Positions 18,057 to 26,863 are shown, numbered from the stretch's first letter. The stretch: 64,000 nucleotides of DNA from an uncultured Eubacteriales bacterium (GCA_902764915.1 CACWXY010000013.1:1-64000), one strand, 5' to 3'. Program-made: numbers and translations. Notes: generated from the letters alone by a model not told the origin.

Positions 18057-18716
18057 TCATGTGCGGGAAGAGCGTGGACCGGATTCCGGCAGGCGGAATA
18101 TGCGCTCCACCAGATGAAGTGTCTCTTCGATGGACCGCTGCTCATCCCGCAGGATCACCGGGAAACCGGCGTTAGCAAAGGCATGGTAATTTTCTTGGGA
18201 ATTGATGCGCATCAGGCATTCACGGAAGTTATCCAGTGCCATCTGCGGATTGGGTTCTTCCAGCAACAGGCGGTAGAGGAACTGCTTTTCGCGATCGGGA
18301 CGGTCAAAAAAACGGCGGACGGAGATGGCGGGGTCAGCGAGCATAATCAGCACATGCTGTGGGCTGGCGATGCGTTTCAGTGTCTCCACAGAAATGTTGG
18401 TGTCTACGAACACTTTCTTTCCCTGCGTTGACAGGTCTTCCAGAAGACGCAGTTCCAGGATTTCGCATTCTTTTGTGACACCGCGGATCCAGGCTTCATA
18501 CGCTTCCGGACTGCGTCTTACGAAGTCATGCCAGTCTGTCAGATCCCGGGTATAGGTGAGGCAGGGAAATACGGCCGGGTCCAGTTCCGACAGCAATGCG
18601 TCATGATAGTTTTCTTCGCAGGCAATGCCGTCGTGCCGCTCTGCCAGCAGCCTGACCATGGTGGACTTGCCTGCATAGGCCAGTCCATTGATGAAGTATA
18701 TATGATTCATGTCCAT
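18057..18716 (-). CDS. Small P-loop kinase-like NTPase
   Basis: 219 residues. A Walker A motif NGLAYAGKSTM lies at residues 9-19, and a short Walker B-like strand KKVFVDTNIS follows, as in adenylate or shikimate kinase-like enzymes and antibiotic phosphotransferases of that fold. The substrate is unknown. AGAGG lies 7 bases before the ATG at 18716. The next operon gene starts 60 bp downstream. A weak hairpin with a T run (AAACC-ATT-GGTTTTTTT, near 18022-18042) sits in that gap and could cause partial termination. Confidence 0.8.
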   Translation of the reverse strand: MDMNHIYFINGLAYAGKSTMVRLLAERHDGIACEENYHDALLSELDPAVFPCLTYTRDLTDWHDFVRRSPEAYEAWIRGVTKECEILELRLLEDLSTQGKKVFVDTNISVETLKRIASPQHVLIMLADPAISVRRFFDRPDREKQFLYRLLLEEPNPQMALDNFRECLMRINSQENYHAFANAGFPVILRDEQRSIEETLHLVERIFRLPESGPRSSRT

Positions 18717-18736
18717 ACAGATACCTCTTGCCGGGA

Positions 18737-19288
18737 TCAGAGATGAAAGGTCTTCTGAATCAGCTTTGCCGCATCCTCTGCAGACAGTGCCGTATTGTCA
18801 ATGCGCAGATAGTTGGCGAAGGGAATCTCGCCCTCGCGGCTGACCAGCCGATAGCCCGCGTCTTCACGTCTGAGGCGTTCATTGGATAGCGTTACATTGG
18901 CTTTGGAGGGTTTGTTGCGGATGCGGTTTTCCGTGGCATTGCGGGCAAGCCGCACTTCCTGCGGCGCGATGAGCTCTACATAGTAGAATTCCGTCTGATA
19001 AGGCGCGAAGATCTGCTTTACATGCTCCACATAGTCCCAGTCCGCTGGCTGGTCAAACGCCCATATATAGGTGAAGATCATTCCAGGCAGATCAGACGCG
19101 GCAAACTCCCGGAAGATAATCTCCCGCATTTCATTGACTACCTTGCCGTTATAGTCACCGAATACGGCAATGACCGGTTCAATGGTCATATGATTGTGAA
19201 ACAGTCGGAGCCCTGTGCGCTTCATCAGTTCCTGGCCGACGGTCATTTTGCCAACGGCACCGCTGCCGATCAGAAAAACCAGTTTCAT
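18737..19288 (-). CDS. Small P-loop kinase-like NTPase
   Basis: 183 residues. Walker A GSGAVGKMTVGQ lies at residues 8-19. FHNHMTIEPV and a basic lid-like stretch (RLARNATENRIRNKPSKAN) resemble gluconate/shikimate-kinase-like or chloramphenicol-phosphotransferase-like folds. The substrate is unknown. AGGAG lies 8 bases before the ATG. It is separated by 20 bp from the next P-loop gene. The two are not close copies of each other. Confidence 0.8.
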   Translation of the reverse strand: MKLVFLIGSGAVGKMTVGQELMKRTGLRLFHNHMTIEPVIAVFGDYNGKVVNEMREIIFREFAASDLPGMIFTYIWAFDQPADWDYVEHVKQIFAPYQTEFYYVELIAPQEVRLARNATENRIRNKPSKANVTLSNERLRREDAGYRLVSREGEIPFANYLRIDNTALSAEDAAKLIQKTFHL

Positions 19289-19414
19289 AGGGTTCTCTCC
19301 TTTTTTAAGGGACGTATGACAGTCATGCAGGCATGGGGGGCATGTCCAAGGGTCTCTACCCTTGCTCCTTTCCCATTCCTATACTGCCTTCCGCAGAATC
19401 TAGATCAGCTGACT

Positions 19415-20222
19415 CAGGCGGAGTTCATGACATGAAGCTTCTTCTTATCGCCGTTGTAGCTGTGGCAGATATCCTCCATCCTAAATCCACATGCGCTGGA
19501 CAGCAGGAACATTTCCCAGTGGGTGGTCTGGTGCATGAGAAGGGGATGGAGGAGCTGGGTTATGATGCTACTGATCCCATTGTATTCATCAGATTTCCAG
19601 TTGTTGTACATCTGTTGAGTATAGGGATTGTAGATTTTTTCCTGTTGCCCCGGTGATTTACATACTCCAGACGAAACGTACAGTCATCAGGCTTCGTCTG
19701 CATCAGCCGGGTCTGCAGAGGCGGCCATAGGTCAAAGGTGTTCAGGGGCAGGATGCTGCCGGGATACAGCTGGTTTGCCGGATTCCGCAGCGCCTGTTCC
19801 TGTTTTTTCTGCGCGGAAAGATGCATGAAGCCGGATCGGGCAATATTAGCCAGCGAATACTGGCGGAGTGAGGAAAACATGGTCATGTCCGCAGGACAGA
19901 TGTTCAGGTGAAGTCCCATGGCTTCTGCCTTCACACGGGTGACGAAGCGCTTGGCAGGCGAAATGTTGGTGCCGTCTGCATCAATGCCGTGCCGGGTCAG
20001 GTACAGCAGCACGGCACCTGTGCCGCAGGCTACACCTTCGACGCCGCCGGACCCGTATTGTTTCGCCAGGTTCAGGTCAGTTCTAACGCCAGCACTGTCT
20101 TTCCGGGGCAGATGGAGGCTGCGTGTATGGAAAGTCAGATAGCGCTTCGATGTAGCGCGGACAATATGCGTCAAACGGCTCCGGGATAGTGTCAAGGATT
20201 TTCCTGTACTCGAGCTTATCGG
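19415..20222 (-). pseudogene. Frameshifted SAM-dependent methyltransferase
   Basis: The N-terminal part reads DKLEYRKILDTIPEPFDAY directly after the GNAT-pyrophosphatase stop. The SAM-binding core reads ACGTGAVLLYLTRHGIDADG in a second frame, followed by AEAMGLHLNICPADMTMFS. The C-terminal part, LLMHQTTHWEMFLLSSACGF and HSYNGDKKKL, lies in a third frame after stops. Class I methyltransferases have these pieces in this order. At least two frameshifts interrupt the gene, so it is inactive unless the sequence has assembly errors. It sits inside an otherwise intact operon, so the loss is recent. Confidence 0.78.
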
Positions 20223-21007
20223 TACCACTCTCCCATAAAGTACTGCTCCTGAAAGCTGACAGCATGCTGGAGCACTGCATCTGAATAGTCCTTCCCGTCC
20301 AGGGAAACAATCCACTTGTCTTCGCAATCGTTCAGCCGATGAATCACAGCAATGACGGTGCCGGTAAAGGTTTTCAGCGGCTGGTCACATCCCATGACAT
20401 ACACATCCTGCTCGGCACCGTCTCCCGCCATCTGCCCGTCTACATAGCCATAATTGACAGGATAGAGCATTTCGGGATGGCGGGGGTGACAGCTGCCCAG
20501 AGGCCGGTCAATGGTACCGCTGACCTGCTGTCCGAGCACATCACTGTAATTCATGGAATGGATGTCCATTCGATAGATACGACAGTTATTCCCGTGAATA
20601 TCGCGCATCTCTTTCCAGTATCGGCAGGCATATTTTTCGTACAGCCCGACATGATCGGTGGATATGTATACGCAGGGGAAACCGTCGCTTTTCGCCAGAC
20701 GATACACGGTTTCCAGCAGTTTTCCCATCCTGCGCTTGCCGCGGTACGGGGGGAAGGTATAGACAAACCCGGTCCAGGGAGTCAGGGAAGGATCGGGAAT
20801 CTCGTCCCGCTGTGCATAGGTGCAGAAGGCAATAAGCTGGTCATTCTCTGTCAGGAGCAGCAGGCGGCTTTTCTCACCAAGACAGGCATGAAACTGGTTT
20901 TGCTGCAAAAGCTGATGCAGATACTGTCCGGCTGTCCAGTCGCTGGTGCCGATGGCCTGCAGCCAGTGCTCTCTGTCGGGTGCTTCAAAGTATTCCACAA
21001 CTTTCAT
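20216..21007 (-). CDS. GNAT acetyltransferase fused to an inorganic pyrophosphatase-like domain
   Basis: 263 residues. Residues 1-148 form a GNAT domain (YTFPPYRGKRRMGKLLETV as acetyl-CoA loop, and VGLYEKYACRYWKEM). Residues 155-260 match a small family I pyrophosphatase-like domain: GTIDRPLGSCHPRHP, YPVNYGYVDG, AGDGAEQDVYVMG (194-206) and FTGTVIAVIHRLND. In the family signature the middle aspartate of DxDxxD is replaced (D196-G-A-E-Q-D201), so hydrolase activity is uncertain. GGAGG lies 10 bases before the ATG. It is the first gene of the operon, placed just after a terminator and leader ORF. Confidence 0.85.
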   Translation of the reverse strand: MKVVEYFEAPDREHWLQAIGTSDWTAGQYLHQLLQQNQFHACLGEKSRLLLLTENDQLIAFCTYAQRDEIPDPSLTPWTGFVYTFPPYRGKRRMGKLLETVYRLAKSDGFPCVYISTDHVGLYEKYACRYWKEMRDIHGNNCRIYRMDIHSMNYSDVLGQQVSGTIDRPLGSCHPRHPEMLYPVNYGYVDGQMAGDGAEQDVYVMGCDQPLKTFTGTVIAVIHRLNDCEDKWIVSLDGKDYSDAVLQHAVSFQEQYFMGEWYR

Positions 21008-21026
21008 GGCATGCTTTCCTCCACTG

Positions 21027-21061
21027 AAAAAACGCCGCTGTCCCCTCAGGGATCAGCGGCG
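21027..21061 (-). terminator. Intrinsic terminator between a leader ORF and the GNAT-pyrophosphatase gene
   Basis: On the minus strand GCCGCTG pairs with CAGCGGC around an inner TCCC/GGGA stem, followed by six T. It lies 27 bp after the leader-ORF stop and 20 bp before the first structural gene, so it can only act as an attenuator of the operon. Confidence 0.82.
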
Positions 21062-21086
21062 GCAGGTACAGAAAAACCAGGGGCTG

Positions 21087-21185
21087 CTATTCCCGGGAAT
21101 ACAGATATGCAACGCCGGCATACACGTATACAGTGTGTGCAGTGCTGTTTTTCATCATATGCATTTTCATTGCAGTCTGCTTCAT
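21087..21185 (-). CDS. 32-residue leader peptide ORF
   Basis: A 33-codon frame starts with ATG at 21185, 7 bases after AAAGGGGG, and ends in TAG at 21087-21089. The peptide begins MKQTAMKMHMMKN and ends with a tyrosine/valine-rich stretch VYVYAGVAYLYSRE. It sits between a consensus promoter and an intrinsic terminator and is too short for most gene callers. Its position fits a cis-acting leader peptide whose translation controls the terminator, as in antibiotic-resistance attenuators. That mechanism is inference. Confidence 0.6.
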   Translation of the reverse strand: MKQTAMKMHMMKNSTAHTVYVYAGVAYLYSRE

Positions 21186-21215
21186 GGGAAAGCCCCCTTT
21201 CTGGAAAGTGTGTCA

Positions 21216-21244
21216 AATGTACTGGAAACAAAGGCGTATGTCAA
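21216..21244 (-). promoter_or_regulatory. Promoter of the leader ORF and GNAT-fusion operon
   Basis: Minus-strand TTGACA (21239-21244), a 17-base spacer and TACATT (21216-21221). The leader ORF starts about 30 bases downstream. Confidence 0.75.
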
Positions 21245-21305
21245 GGGGAACACCTCCCTTCCAGGGGAGAATCCTTTCATTCGTTTTTTGTTCATGCTTC
21301 TGGGG

Positions 21306-21655
21306 TAATCATATTGAACTGCTTACTGCGATAGCTGAATACGGAGCAGCAGAAACTGCAGGTCTTTTTGCACGTAGCAACAGGTGCAACAGAAATATAC
21401 ACATCTGACCCCTCAGTATCTTTCTTCAAGGTTTCACAAGGAAACGGGAAAGACTATTTCAGTCTACATTGCCGAGCAGAAAATGAGTCTTGCCAAAAAC
21501 ATGCTGGTGCATAGTTCTAAAAACATCTCTGAAATTGCTGATTATCTTGGCTTTACAGACATGCACTATTTCAGCCGTTTTATACAAATCACAATTGCAG
21601 ATGATGCCCTCAGGTTACCGGAAAATCGAACAGGCCAAAGCGAAAAACAGCCAGT
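21306..21655 (+). pseudogene. AraC-family regulator remnant
   Basis: The frame from 21384 reads HLTPQYLSSRFHKETGKTIS and then SKNISEIADYLGFTDMHYFSRF, a clear double helix-turn-helix of the AraC C-terminus. A frameshift near 21585 moves the end (MMPSGYRKIEQAKAKNSQ, stop) to another frame. The N-terminal sensor domain is missing; only EYGAAETAG-like residues precede it. It is divergent from the GNAT-fusion operon and may once have regulated it. Confidence 0.72.
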
Positions 21656-22033
21656 AAGTGTCATGGCTGAGTACACTTTTCTGATGGTTGTGACTTTGCA
21701 TGGGAATGCTGCAATAGCCATAAGGATGATTGGCTGCATCGCAATGTCGGCCAGTCAGGGAATCTTCTCCTGCTGAAAGCCATGCTTTCCATGGATGAAA
21801 CAGCCGTCTTTCTCTTGAAGGAACAAAATTTGATTACGTCAAGATTGAAGGAGATCATTGAACCGTGTATGATTGTGGATGGTGGGACGGATGTATTGCA
21901 TTGGATGGCGGGAGGGGCCATGTGCCTGGGAAAAGACGGTGCCCGCAGCGATGCAGGCTTCAGCCATGAAAAGATCACCCGGAAGTCCTGTGAGGAGTGC
22001 CTTGAAAAGTCCGTATTCGGGAAATTCCCGGGC
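21656..22033. other. Gap without a recognised gene
   Basis: About 380 bp. Fragments in minus-strand frames (for example a GLPGDLFMAEA stretch) do not form an intact gene, and I could not assign them. Confidence 0.4.
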
Positions 22034-22068
22034 AAAAAAATACCCTCATCCCATTGCTGGATGAGGGT
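22034..22068 (-). terminator. Terminator of the tRNA-Ser transcript
   Basis: Minus-strand hairpin ACCCTCATCC/GGATGAGGGT followed by A and seven T, immediately after the tRNA CCA end. Confidence 0.9.
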
Positions 22069-22071
22069 GGA

Positions 22072-22160
22072 TGGCGGAGCGGGTGGGATTCGAACCCACG
22101 GAGAGTTGCCCCTCAACTGATTTCGAGTCAGTCCCGTTATGACCACTTCGATACCGCTCC
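22072..22160 (-). tRNA. tRNA-Ser (anticodon CGA)
   Basis: An 89-base cloverleaf including an encoded 3' CCA (22072-22074). The acceptor stem GGAGCGG pairs with CCGCTCC. The anticodon stem ACTGA/TCAGT encloses the loop CTCGAAA, giving anticodon CGA, which reads UCG. A long variable arm and GGTTCGAATCC in the T arm are typical of class II tRNA-Ser. Confidence 0.95.
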
Positions 22161-22236
22161 ACATTGTGGAAACCATGGCAACAGACGAAATGGTACCATA
22201 ATTCCCAGACCTTTGCAACCGATAGGAGATGGTGTT

Positions 22237-25200
22237 GTGGGATTTACCCATTTACATTTACATACAGAATACAGCCTGCTGGACGGTGCCTGCCGCATTC
22301 CCCGGCTGGTGGAACGCCTGAAGGCATTGGGCATGGACAGCTGCGCCATTACTGACCATGGGGTACTATATGGCGTTATGGATTTCTATGCGGCCATGAA
22401 GAGTGCCGGGCTGAAGCCGATTATCGGCTGTGAAGTCTATATGTGTAGAAACCACCTGGATCATACGGTCCAGGGAAGGGAAATGACGCATCTGATCCTG
22501 CTGTGCGAGAATCAGACCGGATATCAGAACCTGATGTATCTGGACTCGGAGGCCTTTGTCAACGGATTCTATTACAAGCCGCGCATTGATATGGAGATGC
22601 TCCGGGCTCATCATGAAGGTCTGATCTGTCTGACGGCCTGTGTCAGCGGACAGCTCCCTGTATATCTGCTCAATGGTCAGTATGAGGAAGCCAGAGCCTA
22701 TATTCGGGAGATGCAGGCGCTTTTCGGACCGGATCACTTCTATGTTGAGATCATGGATCATGGACTCAGGGAGGAAAAGACGGTACTGCCCAAGCTTGTG
22801 AGCATGGCAAGGGAAATGAATGTGCCGCTGGTGGCGACCAATGACTGTCACTATATTGAGGAAAAGGATGCGGCGGCCCAGGAAGTGCTCATGTGTATCC
22901 AGACCGGGAAAACACTGGAAGATGAGACCCGCATGCGCATGGATACCACACAGCTGTATGTAAAAAGTGAGGAGGAGATGCGCCGTCTCTTCCAGAGCGT
23001 TCCGGATGCCATTGAAAACACACAGAAGATCGCAGCCATGTGCGAGGTGGAGTTTGAGTTTGGCGTCACACGGCTCCCGCATTATCCGATTGAGACAGGG
23101 GAGACAAGCTGGGAAATGCTCAACCGCCTCTGCCGGGAGGGCATGGCACGCTATTATCCGACGCATACAGAAGGCGATGAAGTCTATCAGCGGCTGGACT
23201 ATGAACTGAACACGATCAAGGGAATGGGATATGTGGATTATTTCCTGATCGTATGGGACTTTATTCACTATGCAAAGGCACATGGGATTATGGTCGGACC
23301 GGGGCGCGGAAGCGCAGCCGGCTCCATTGTATCCTATGTTCTGGAGATTACCACACTGGACCCGCTGAAATATCAGCTGCTCTTCGAACGCTTCCTGAAC
23401 CCGGAACGCGTATCCATGCCGGATATTGATGTGGACTTCTGCTATGAGCGGCGACAGGAGGTCATCGATTATGTGGCGCGCAAGTATGGCGAAGACCATG
23501 TGTGCCAGATCATTACCTTTGGAACCATGGCGGCTAAAGGTGTGATTCGCGACTGCGGCCGCGTGCTGGGCATGAGCTACCAGGAGACGGATGTAGTGGC
23601 CAAGGCCGTGCCCAATGAACTGGGCATGACACTGGAGAAAGCACTGACACTCTCGCCGTCCCTGAGTACCATGTACAAGGAGCAGCCGGAGGTGACGCGC
23701 CTGATTGACACGGCGATGACGCTGGAAGGCATGCCGAGAAACGCATCTACCCATGCGGCCGGCGTGCTGATTACCGGAAAGCCGGTGATCGAATATGTGC
23801 CGCTGCAGCGCAATGATGAGGTCATTACAACACAGTTTCCCAAGGACACTATTGAGCATCTGGGCCTTCTGAAGATGGACTTTCTGGGGCTGCGCACACT
23901 TACGGTCATTCGGGACACGCTGGACATGATGCGCACGATTGAAGGCGTGGATATGAAACCGGAGGACATTCCGCTGGATGATGCGGATGTCTATCGCATG
24001 ATTTCCTCCGGGGAAACAGACGGTGTGTTTCAGCTGGAAGGCAGTGGCATGCGTCAGTTCCTGCAGAACATGCAGCCGTCCAATTTTGAAGACATCATTG
24101 CTGCCATCAGCCTGTATCGTCCGGGCCCCATGGATTCCATTCCTCGCTATATCAAGGGAAAGAAGGATGCAAGCTCTGTACAGTATGTAACGGAAAAACT
24201 GCGTCCGATACTGGATGTGACCTATGGCTGTATGGTGTATCAGGAGCAGGTCATGCAGATCGTGCGCGACCTGGCCGGGTACAGCTATGGCCGCAGCGAC
24301 CTGGTGCGCCGTGCCATGGCCAAGAAAAAGCACTCCGTGATGGAGGAGGAGCGGCAGAACTTTGTATATGGGCAGACCGATGCAGAAGGGAATGTCGTGA
24401 TTCCCGGCTGTATCCGCAATGGGGTCAGCGAACAGGCCGCCAATCAGATCTATGATGAGATGATTTCCTTTGCCTCCTATGCCTTCAACAAATCGCATGC
24501 CGCCGCTTACGGTGTGGTGACCATGCAGACCGCCTGGCTGAAATACCATCATCCGGTGGCATTTATGGCGGCCATGATCAATTCTGTCTATGGGCATACC
24601 GAGAAAGTGGCAGCCTATATTCAGTACTGCCGTGCCCATGACATCGCTGTGCTCCCGCCGGATGTGAATCACTCCTTCTGGAAGTTTTCCGTACAGCGCA
24701 TGGAGGACGGAAAACTGGGGATTATCTTTGGACTTGGTGCCATCAAGTCTGTGGGCTATAATGCCGCAGAGGCCATTGTACGTGAGCGTCAGGTGCGTCC
24801 GTTCAGGGATATCTTTGATTTCTGCGGGCGGATTGATACTACGGCTGTGTCCAAGCGCGTCGTGGAATTCCTGATCCAGGTAGGTGCCTTCGACTTTTCC
24901 GGTGCCAAGCGTCCGGAAATGATGGCGGTCTATGAGCAGGAGCTGGCGAGCAATGCATCGCTGCGCAAGAGCACATCGGTGGGGCAGCAGTCTTTCTTTG
25001 ATCTGATGGGTGATGACAATGAACCGCTGATTACCCTGGAACACCATTATCCCAAGGGCATCCGCGACTACACCCCCCGGGAGCGGCTGAGCTATGAAAA
25101 AGAGATTGCCGGGGTCTATATAACGGGACATCCCCTGGATGACGACCGGGATCTGCTGGATCAGATGCCGTTTTCTACCAGGGATCTGATTATGGCGGAA

Positions 25201-25773
25201 GATGATGAGGAAGCGCTGCGGAAACTGGATGAGCGGCATGTGGAAATGGGCGGGATTCTGACGGCTGTCAAGGGAAAGGCTACCAAAAAGGGTAGCTATA
25301 TGGGGTTTGTGACATTGGAAGACCTGACCGGACAGATCGAGTGCCTGCTGTTCCCGAAAGTCTACCAGCGCTATGAGTCGCAGATCCATCCGGATGATCT
25401 GGTGGTGCTTTCGGGCCGGATCTCCATACGCGAGGAAGAAGAGCCGAAGCTTCTGGTGGAAACGGTTACACCGATGCAGAACTGGCGGGAAGAAAAGGCA
25501 CGCTCTGCTCCCAGAAAGACCGACAGCCAGCTTGCTGCAGAGGCGAAGGAGAAGCTCTTTATCCGCCTTTCGAGAGAACAGATGGAAATGGCTACAGACA
25601 TGCTCCGGCAGTTCCGGGGCAGTATGCCTGTCTATATGCATATTCCCCAGGAGAAAATGACACTGCTTGCGGCGCATGACTTCTGGTGCGACGGAAGCGA
25701 GGCGTGCATGGAGCAGCTCATGCGCATTTTTGGCGCGGAGAACGTAAAGAAACAGGTAAAGGCTGTGAGCTGA
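22237..25773 (+). CDS. dnaE: DNA polymerase III subunit alpha (DnaE type)
   Basis: 1178 residues. The N-terminal PHP domain starts THLHLHTEYSLLDGACRI (about 4-21). The polymerase core contains GPGRGSAAGSIVSY and the catalytic aspartates in MPDIDVDF (about 397-404), followed by HAAGVLIT and YRPGPMDSIPRYI. A helix-hairpin-helix region and a C-terminal OB fold (about 1000-1100) complete the DnaE architecture. The GTG at 22237 is chosen because AGGAG precedes it and the family N-terminus begins there; the open frame further upstream runs into the tRNA. A GtrA gene follows after one base. Confidence 0.97.
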   Translation: MGFTHLHLHTEYSLLDGACRIPRLVERLKALGMDSCAITDHGVLYGVMDFYAAMKSAGLKPIIGCEVYMCRNHLDHTVQGREMTHLILLCENQTGYQNLMYLDSEAFVNGFYYKPRIDMEMLRAHHEGLICLTACVSGQLPVYLLNGQYEEARAYIREMQALFGPDHFYVEIMDHGLREEKTVLPKLVSMAREMNVPLVATNDCHYIEEKDAAAQEVLMCIQTGKTLEDETRMRMDTTQLYVKSEEEMRRLFQSVPDAIENTQKIAAMCEVEFEFGVTRLPHYPIETGETSWEMLNRLCREGMARYYPTHTEGDEVYQRLDYELNTIKGMGYVDYFLIVWDFIHYAKAHGIMVGPGRGSAAGSIVSYVLEITTLDPLKYQLLFERFLNPERVSMPDIDVDFCYERRQEVIDYVARKYGEDHVCQIITFGTMAAKGVIRDCGRVLGMSYQETDVVAKAVPNELGMTLEKALTLSPSLSTMYKEQPEVTRLIDTAMTLEGMPRNASTHAAGVLITGKPVIEYVPLQRNDEVITTQFPKDTIEHLGLLKMDFLGLRTLTVIRDTLDMMRTIEGVDMKPEDIPLDDADVYRMISSGETDGVFQLEGSGMRQFLQNMQPSNFEDIIAAISLYRPGPMDSIPRYIKGKKDASSVQYVTEKLRPILDVTYGCMVYQEQVMQIVRDLAGYSYGRSDLVRRAMAKKKHSVMEEERQNFVYGQTDAEGNVVIPGCIRNGVSEQAANQIYDEMISFASYAFNKSHAAAYGVVTMQTAWLKYHHPVAFMAAMINSVYGHTEKVAAYIQYCRAHDIAVLPPDVNHSFWKFSVQRMEDGKLGIIFGLGAIKSVGYNAAEAIVRERQVRPFRDIFDFCGRIDTTAVSKRVVEFLIQVGAFDFSGAKRPEMMAVYEQELASNASLRKSTSVGQQSFFDLMGDDNEPLITLEHHYPKGIRDYTPRERLSYEKEIAGVYITGHPLDDDRDLLDQMPFSTRDLIMAEDDEEALRKLDERHVEMGGILTAVKGKATKKGSYMGFVTLEDLTGQIECLLFPKVYQRYESQIHPDDLVVLSGRISIREEEEPKLLVETVTPMQNWREEKARSAPRKTDSQLAAEAKEKLFIRLSREQMEMATDMLRQFRGSMPVYMHIPQEKMTLLAAHDFWCDGSEACMEQLMRIFGAENVKKQVKAVS

Positions 25774-25774
25774 T

Positions 25775-26203
25775 ATGCAGAAAAAAAGATGGGAAGAAAT
25801 ACTGCGCTTTGTGGTGACAGGCGGTGTCTGCTTCCTGATTGAGTTTGCGCTGCTGGTGCTGCTGCGGGATACCCTGCATATGCCTACACTGCTCTCGGCT
25901 GCGCTGGCTTTTGTGGGCTCGGTGATTGTGAACTATTTTCTGTGCCTTCTCTGGGTTTTCCGCGGCGCCCGCGGCGGAAGGCAGGCGCAGGCAGGCTTTC
26001 TTGTGACCAGTCTGATCGGTCTGGGCATTAATGAACTGTGTATGTTCCTGTTTGGCAGACTGTGGGGAGAAGACGGTGTGATTGTGACGGTACTGGGCTT
26101 TGCGGTGAGCATGTATATGCTCTCCAAGGTCCTGTCTACGCTGATTGTAATGGTGTGGAATTATCTGAGCAAGCGATATGTACTGAAAAGAGGAGAAGCG
26201 TAG
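25775..26203 (+). CDS. GtrA-family membrane protein
   Basis: 142 residues with four predicted transmembrane helices. The N-terminus EILRFVVTGGVCFLIEF and FVGSVIVNYFLCLLWVF are the GtrA/DPMS signature. These proteins are thought to move polyprenyl-linked sugars across the membrane. The ATG lies one base after the dnaE stop with only a weak ribosome site, so translation is probably coupled. No glycosyltransferase is adjacent. Confidence 0.88.
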   Translation: MQKKRWEEILRFVVTGGVCFLIEFALLVLLRDTLHMPTLLSAALAFVGSVIVNYFLCLLWVFRGARGGRQAQAGFLVTSLIGLGINELCMFLFGRLWGEDGVIVTVLGFAVSMYMLSKVLSTLIVMVWNYLSKRYVLKRGEA

Positions 26204-26206
26204 GAT

Positions 26207-26863
26207 ATGGCAAGACCTGTCATCTATTTTGACTGGGACGGGACACTCGGAGACAGCATGGACCTGTGTCTGGGAGAGATTCGACTGGCACTGAAGCGCA
26301 TGGGCCTGCACGAGGTGGAAGAGGAGAAAATCCGGGCATGCAATGGACCGACGCATGAGGAGTCCGTGGGCGTTCTTGGTCTGGATCCCGCAATCGGTCC
26401 GGAATTCCTGCGTCAGCGGCGCATTGCGGAACAGGAACTGATTCCGCAGCTGCTGACGGTTTATCCGGGCACGGAACAGATGCTTGCGTCCCTCAGTCAG
26501 ATCGCAGATCTGGCCATTGTCAGCAATGGCCAGGCGGACTATATCCGTACAAGCGTGGAGATTATGGGGTATGCGCGGTATTTCACTCGGCTGCAGGCAT
26601 CGATTCCAGGACTGGGAAAGACAGAGGTTCTTCGGAAAATGCTGGAGGAAATGCAGCCGGAGCGTGCCTGCCTTGTGGGCGACAGGCGCACAGATATCGA
26701 GGCCGGGTATGCCAATGCACTTCCGACTCTGGCGGTGACCTATGGCTATGGCGAGGCGCAGGAGTTTTTGCATGCAACGGCACGCGCCGGCAGCGTGGCG
26801 GCAGCACAGCATATGCTGGAGACGTGGGTAGCTTTGGGACATTTCGGAGAAAATGAAACATAA
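26207..26863 (+). CDS. HAD-family hydrolase, phosphoglycolate phosphatase-like
   Basis: 218 residues. HAD motif I reads YFDWDGTLGDS (residues 7-17; the usual DxD is DWD), motif II is IVSNGQ and motif IV is CLVGDRRTDIEAGYAN. A helical cap between motifs I and II is typical of PGP/PpaX-like enzymes that hydrolyse small phosphate esters. It follows the GtrA gene by three bases, in the dnaE transcription unit. Confidence 0.88.
   Translation: MARPVIYFDWDGTLGDSMDLCLGEIRLALKRMGLHEVEEEKIRACNGPTHEESVGVLGLDPAIGPEFLRQRRIAEQELIPQLLTVYPGTEQMLASLSQIADLAIVSNGQADYIRTSVEIMGYARYFTRLQASIPGLGKTEVLRKMLEEMQPERACLVGDRRTDIEAGYANALPTLAVTYGYGEAQEFLHATARAGSVAAAQHMLETWVALGHFGENET

Noticed and set aside
21782..22120. 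112-codon plus-strand frame before the tRNA
   Set aside because: It reads through the tRNA terminator and into the tRNA in antisense, and has no homology.
22054..22236. Upstream extension of the dnaE frame
   Set aside because: It overlaps the tRNA-Ser gene in antisense and lacks a start with a ribosome site; the PHP domain begins at the GTG at 22237.
22366..25677. 1103-codon open frame on the minus strand
   Set aside because: It lies fully antisense to dnaE, has no recognisable domain, and is an effect of codon bias in the real gene.
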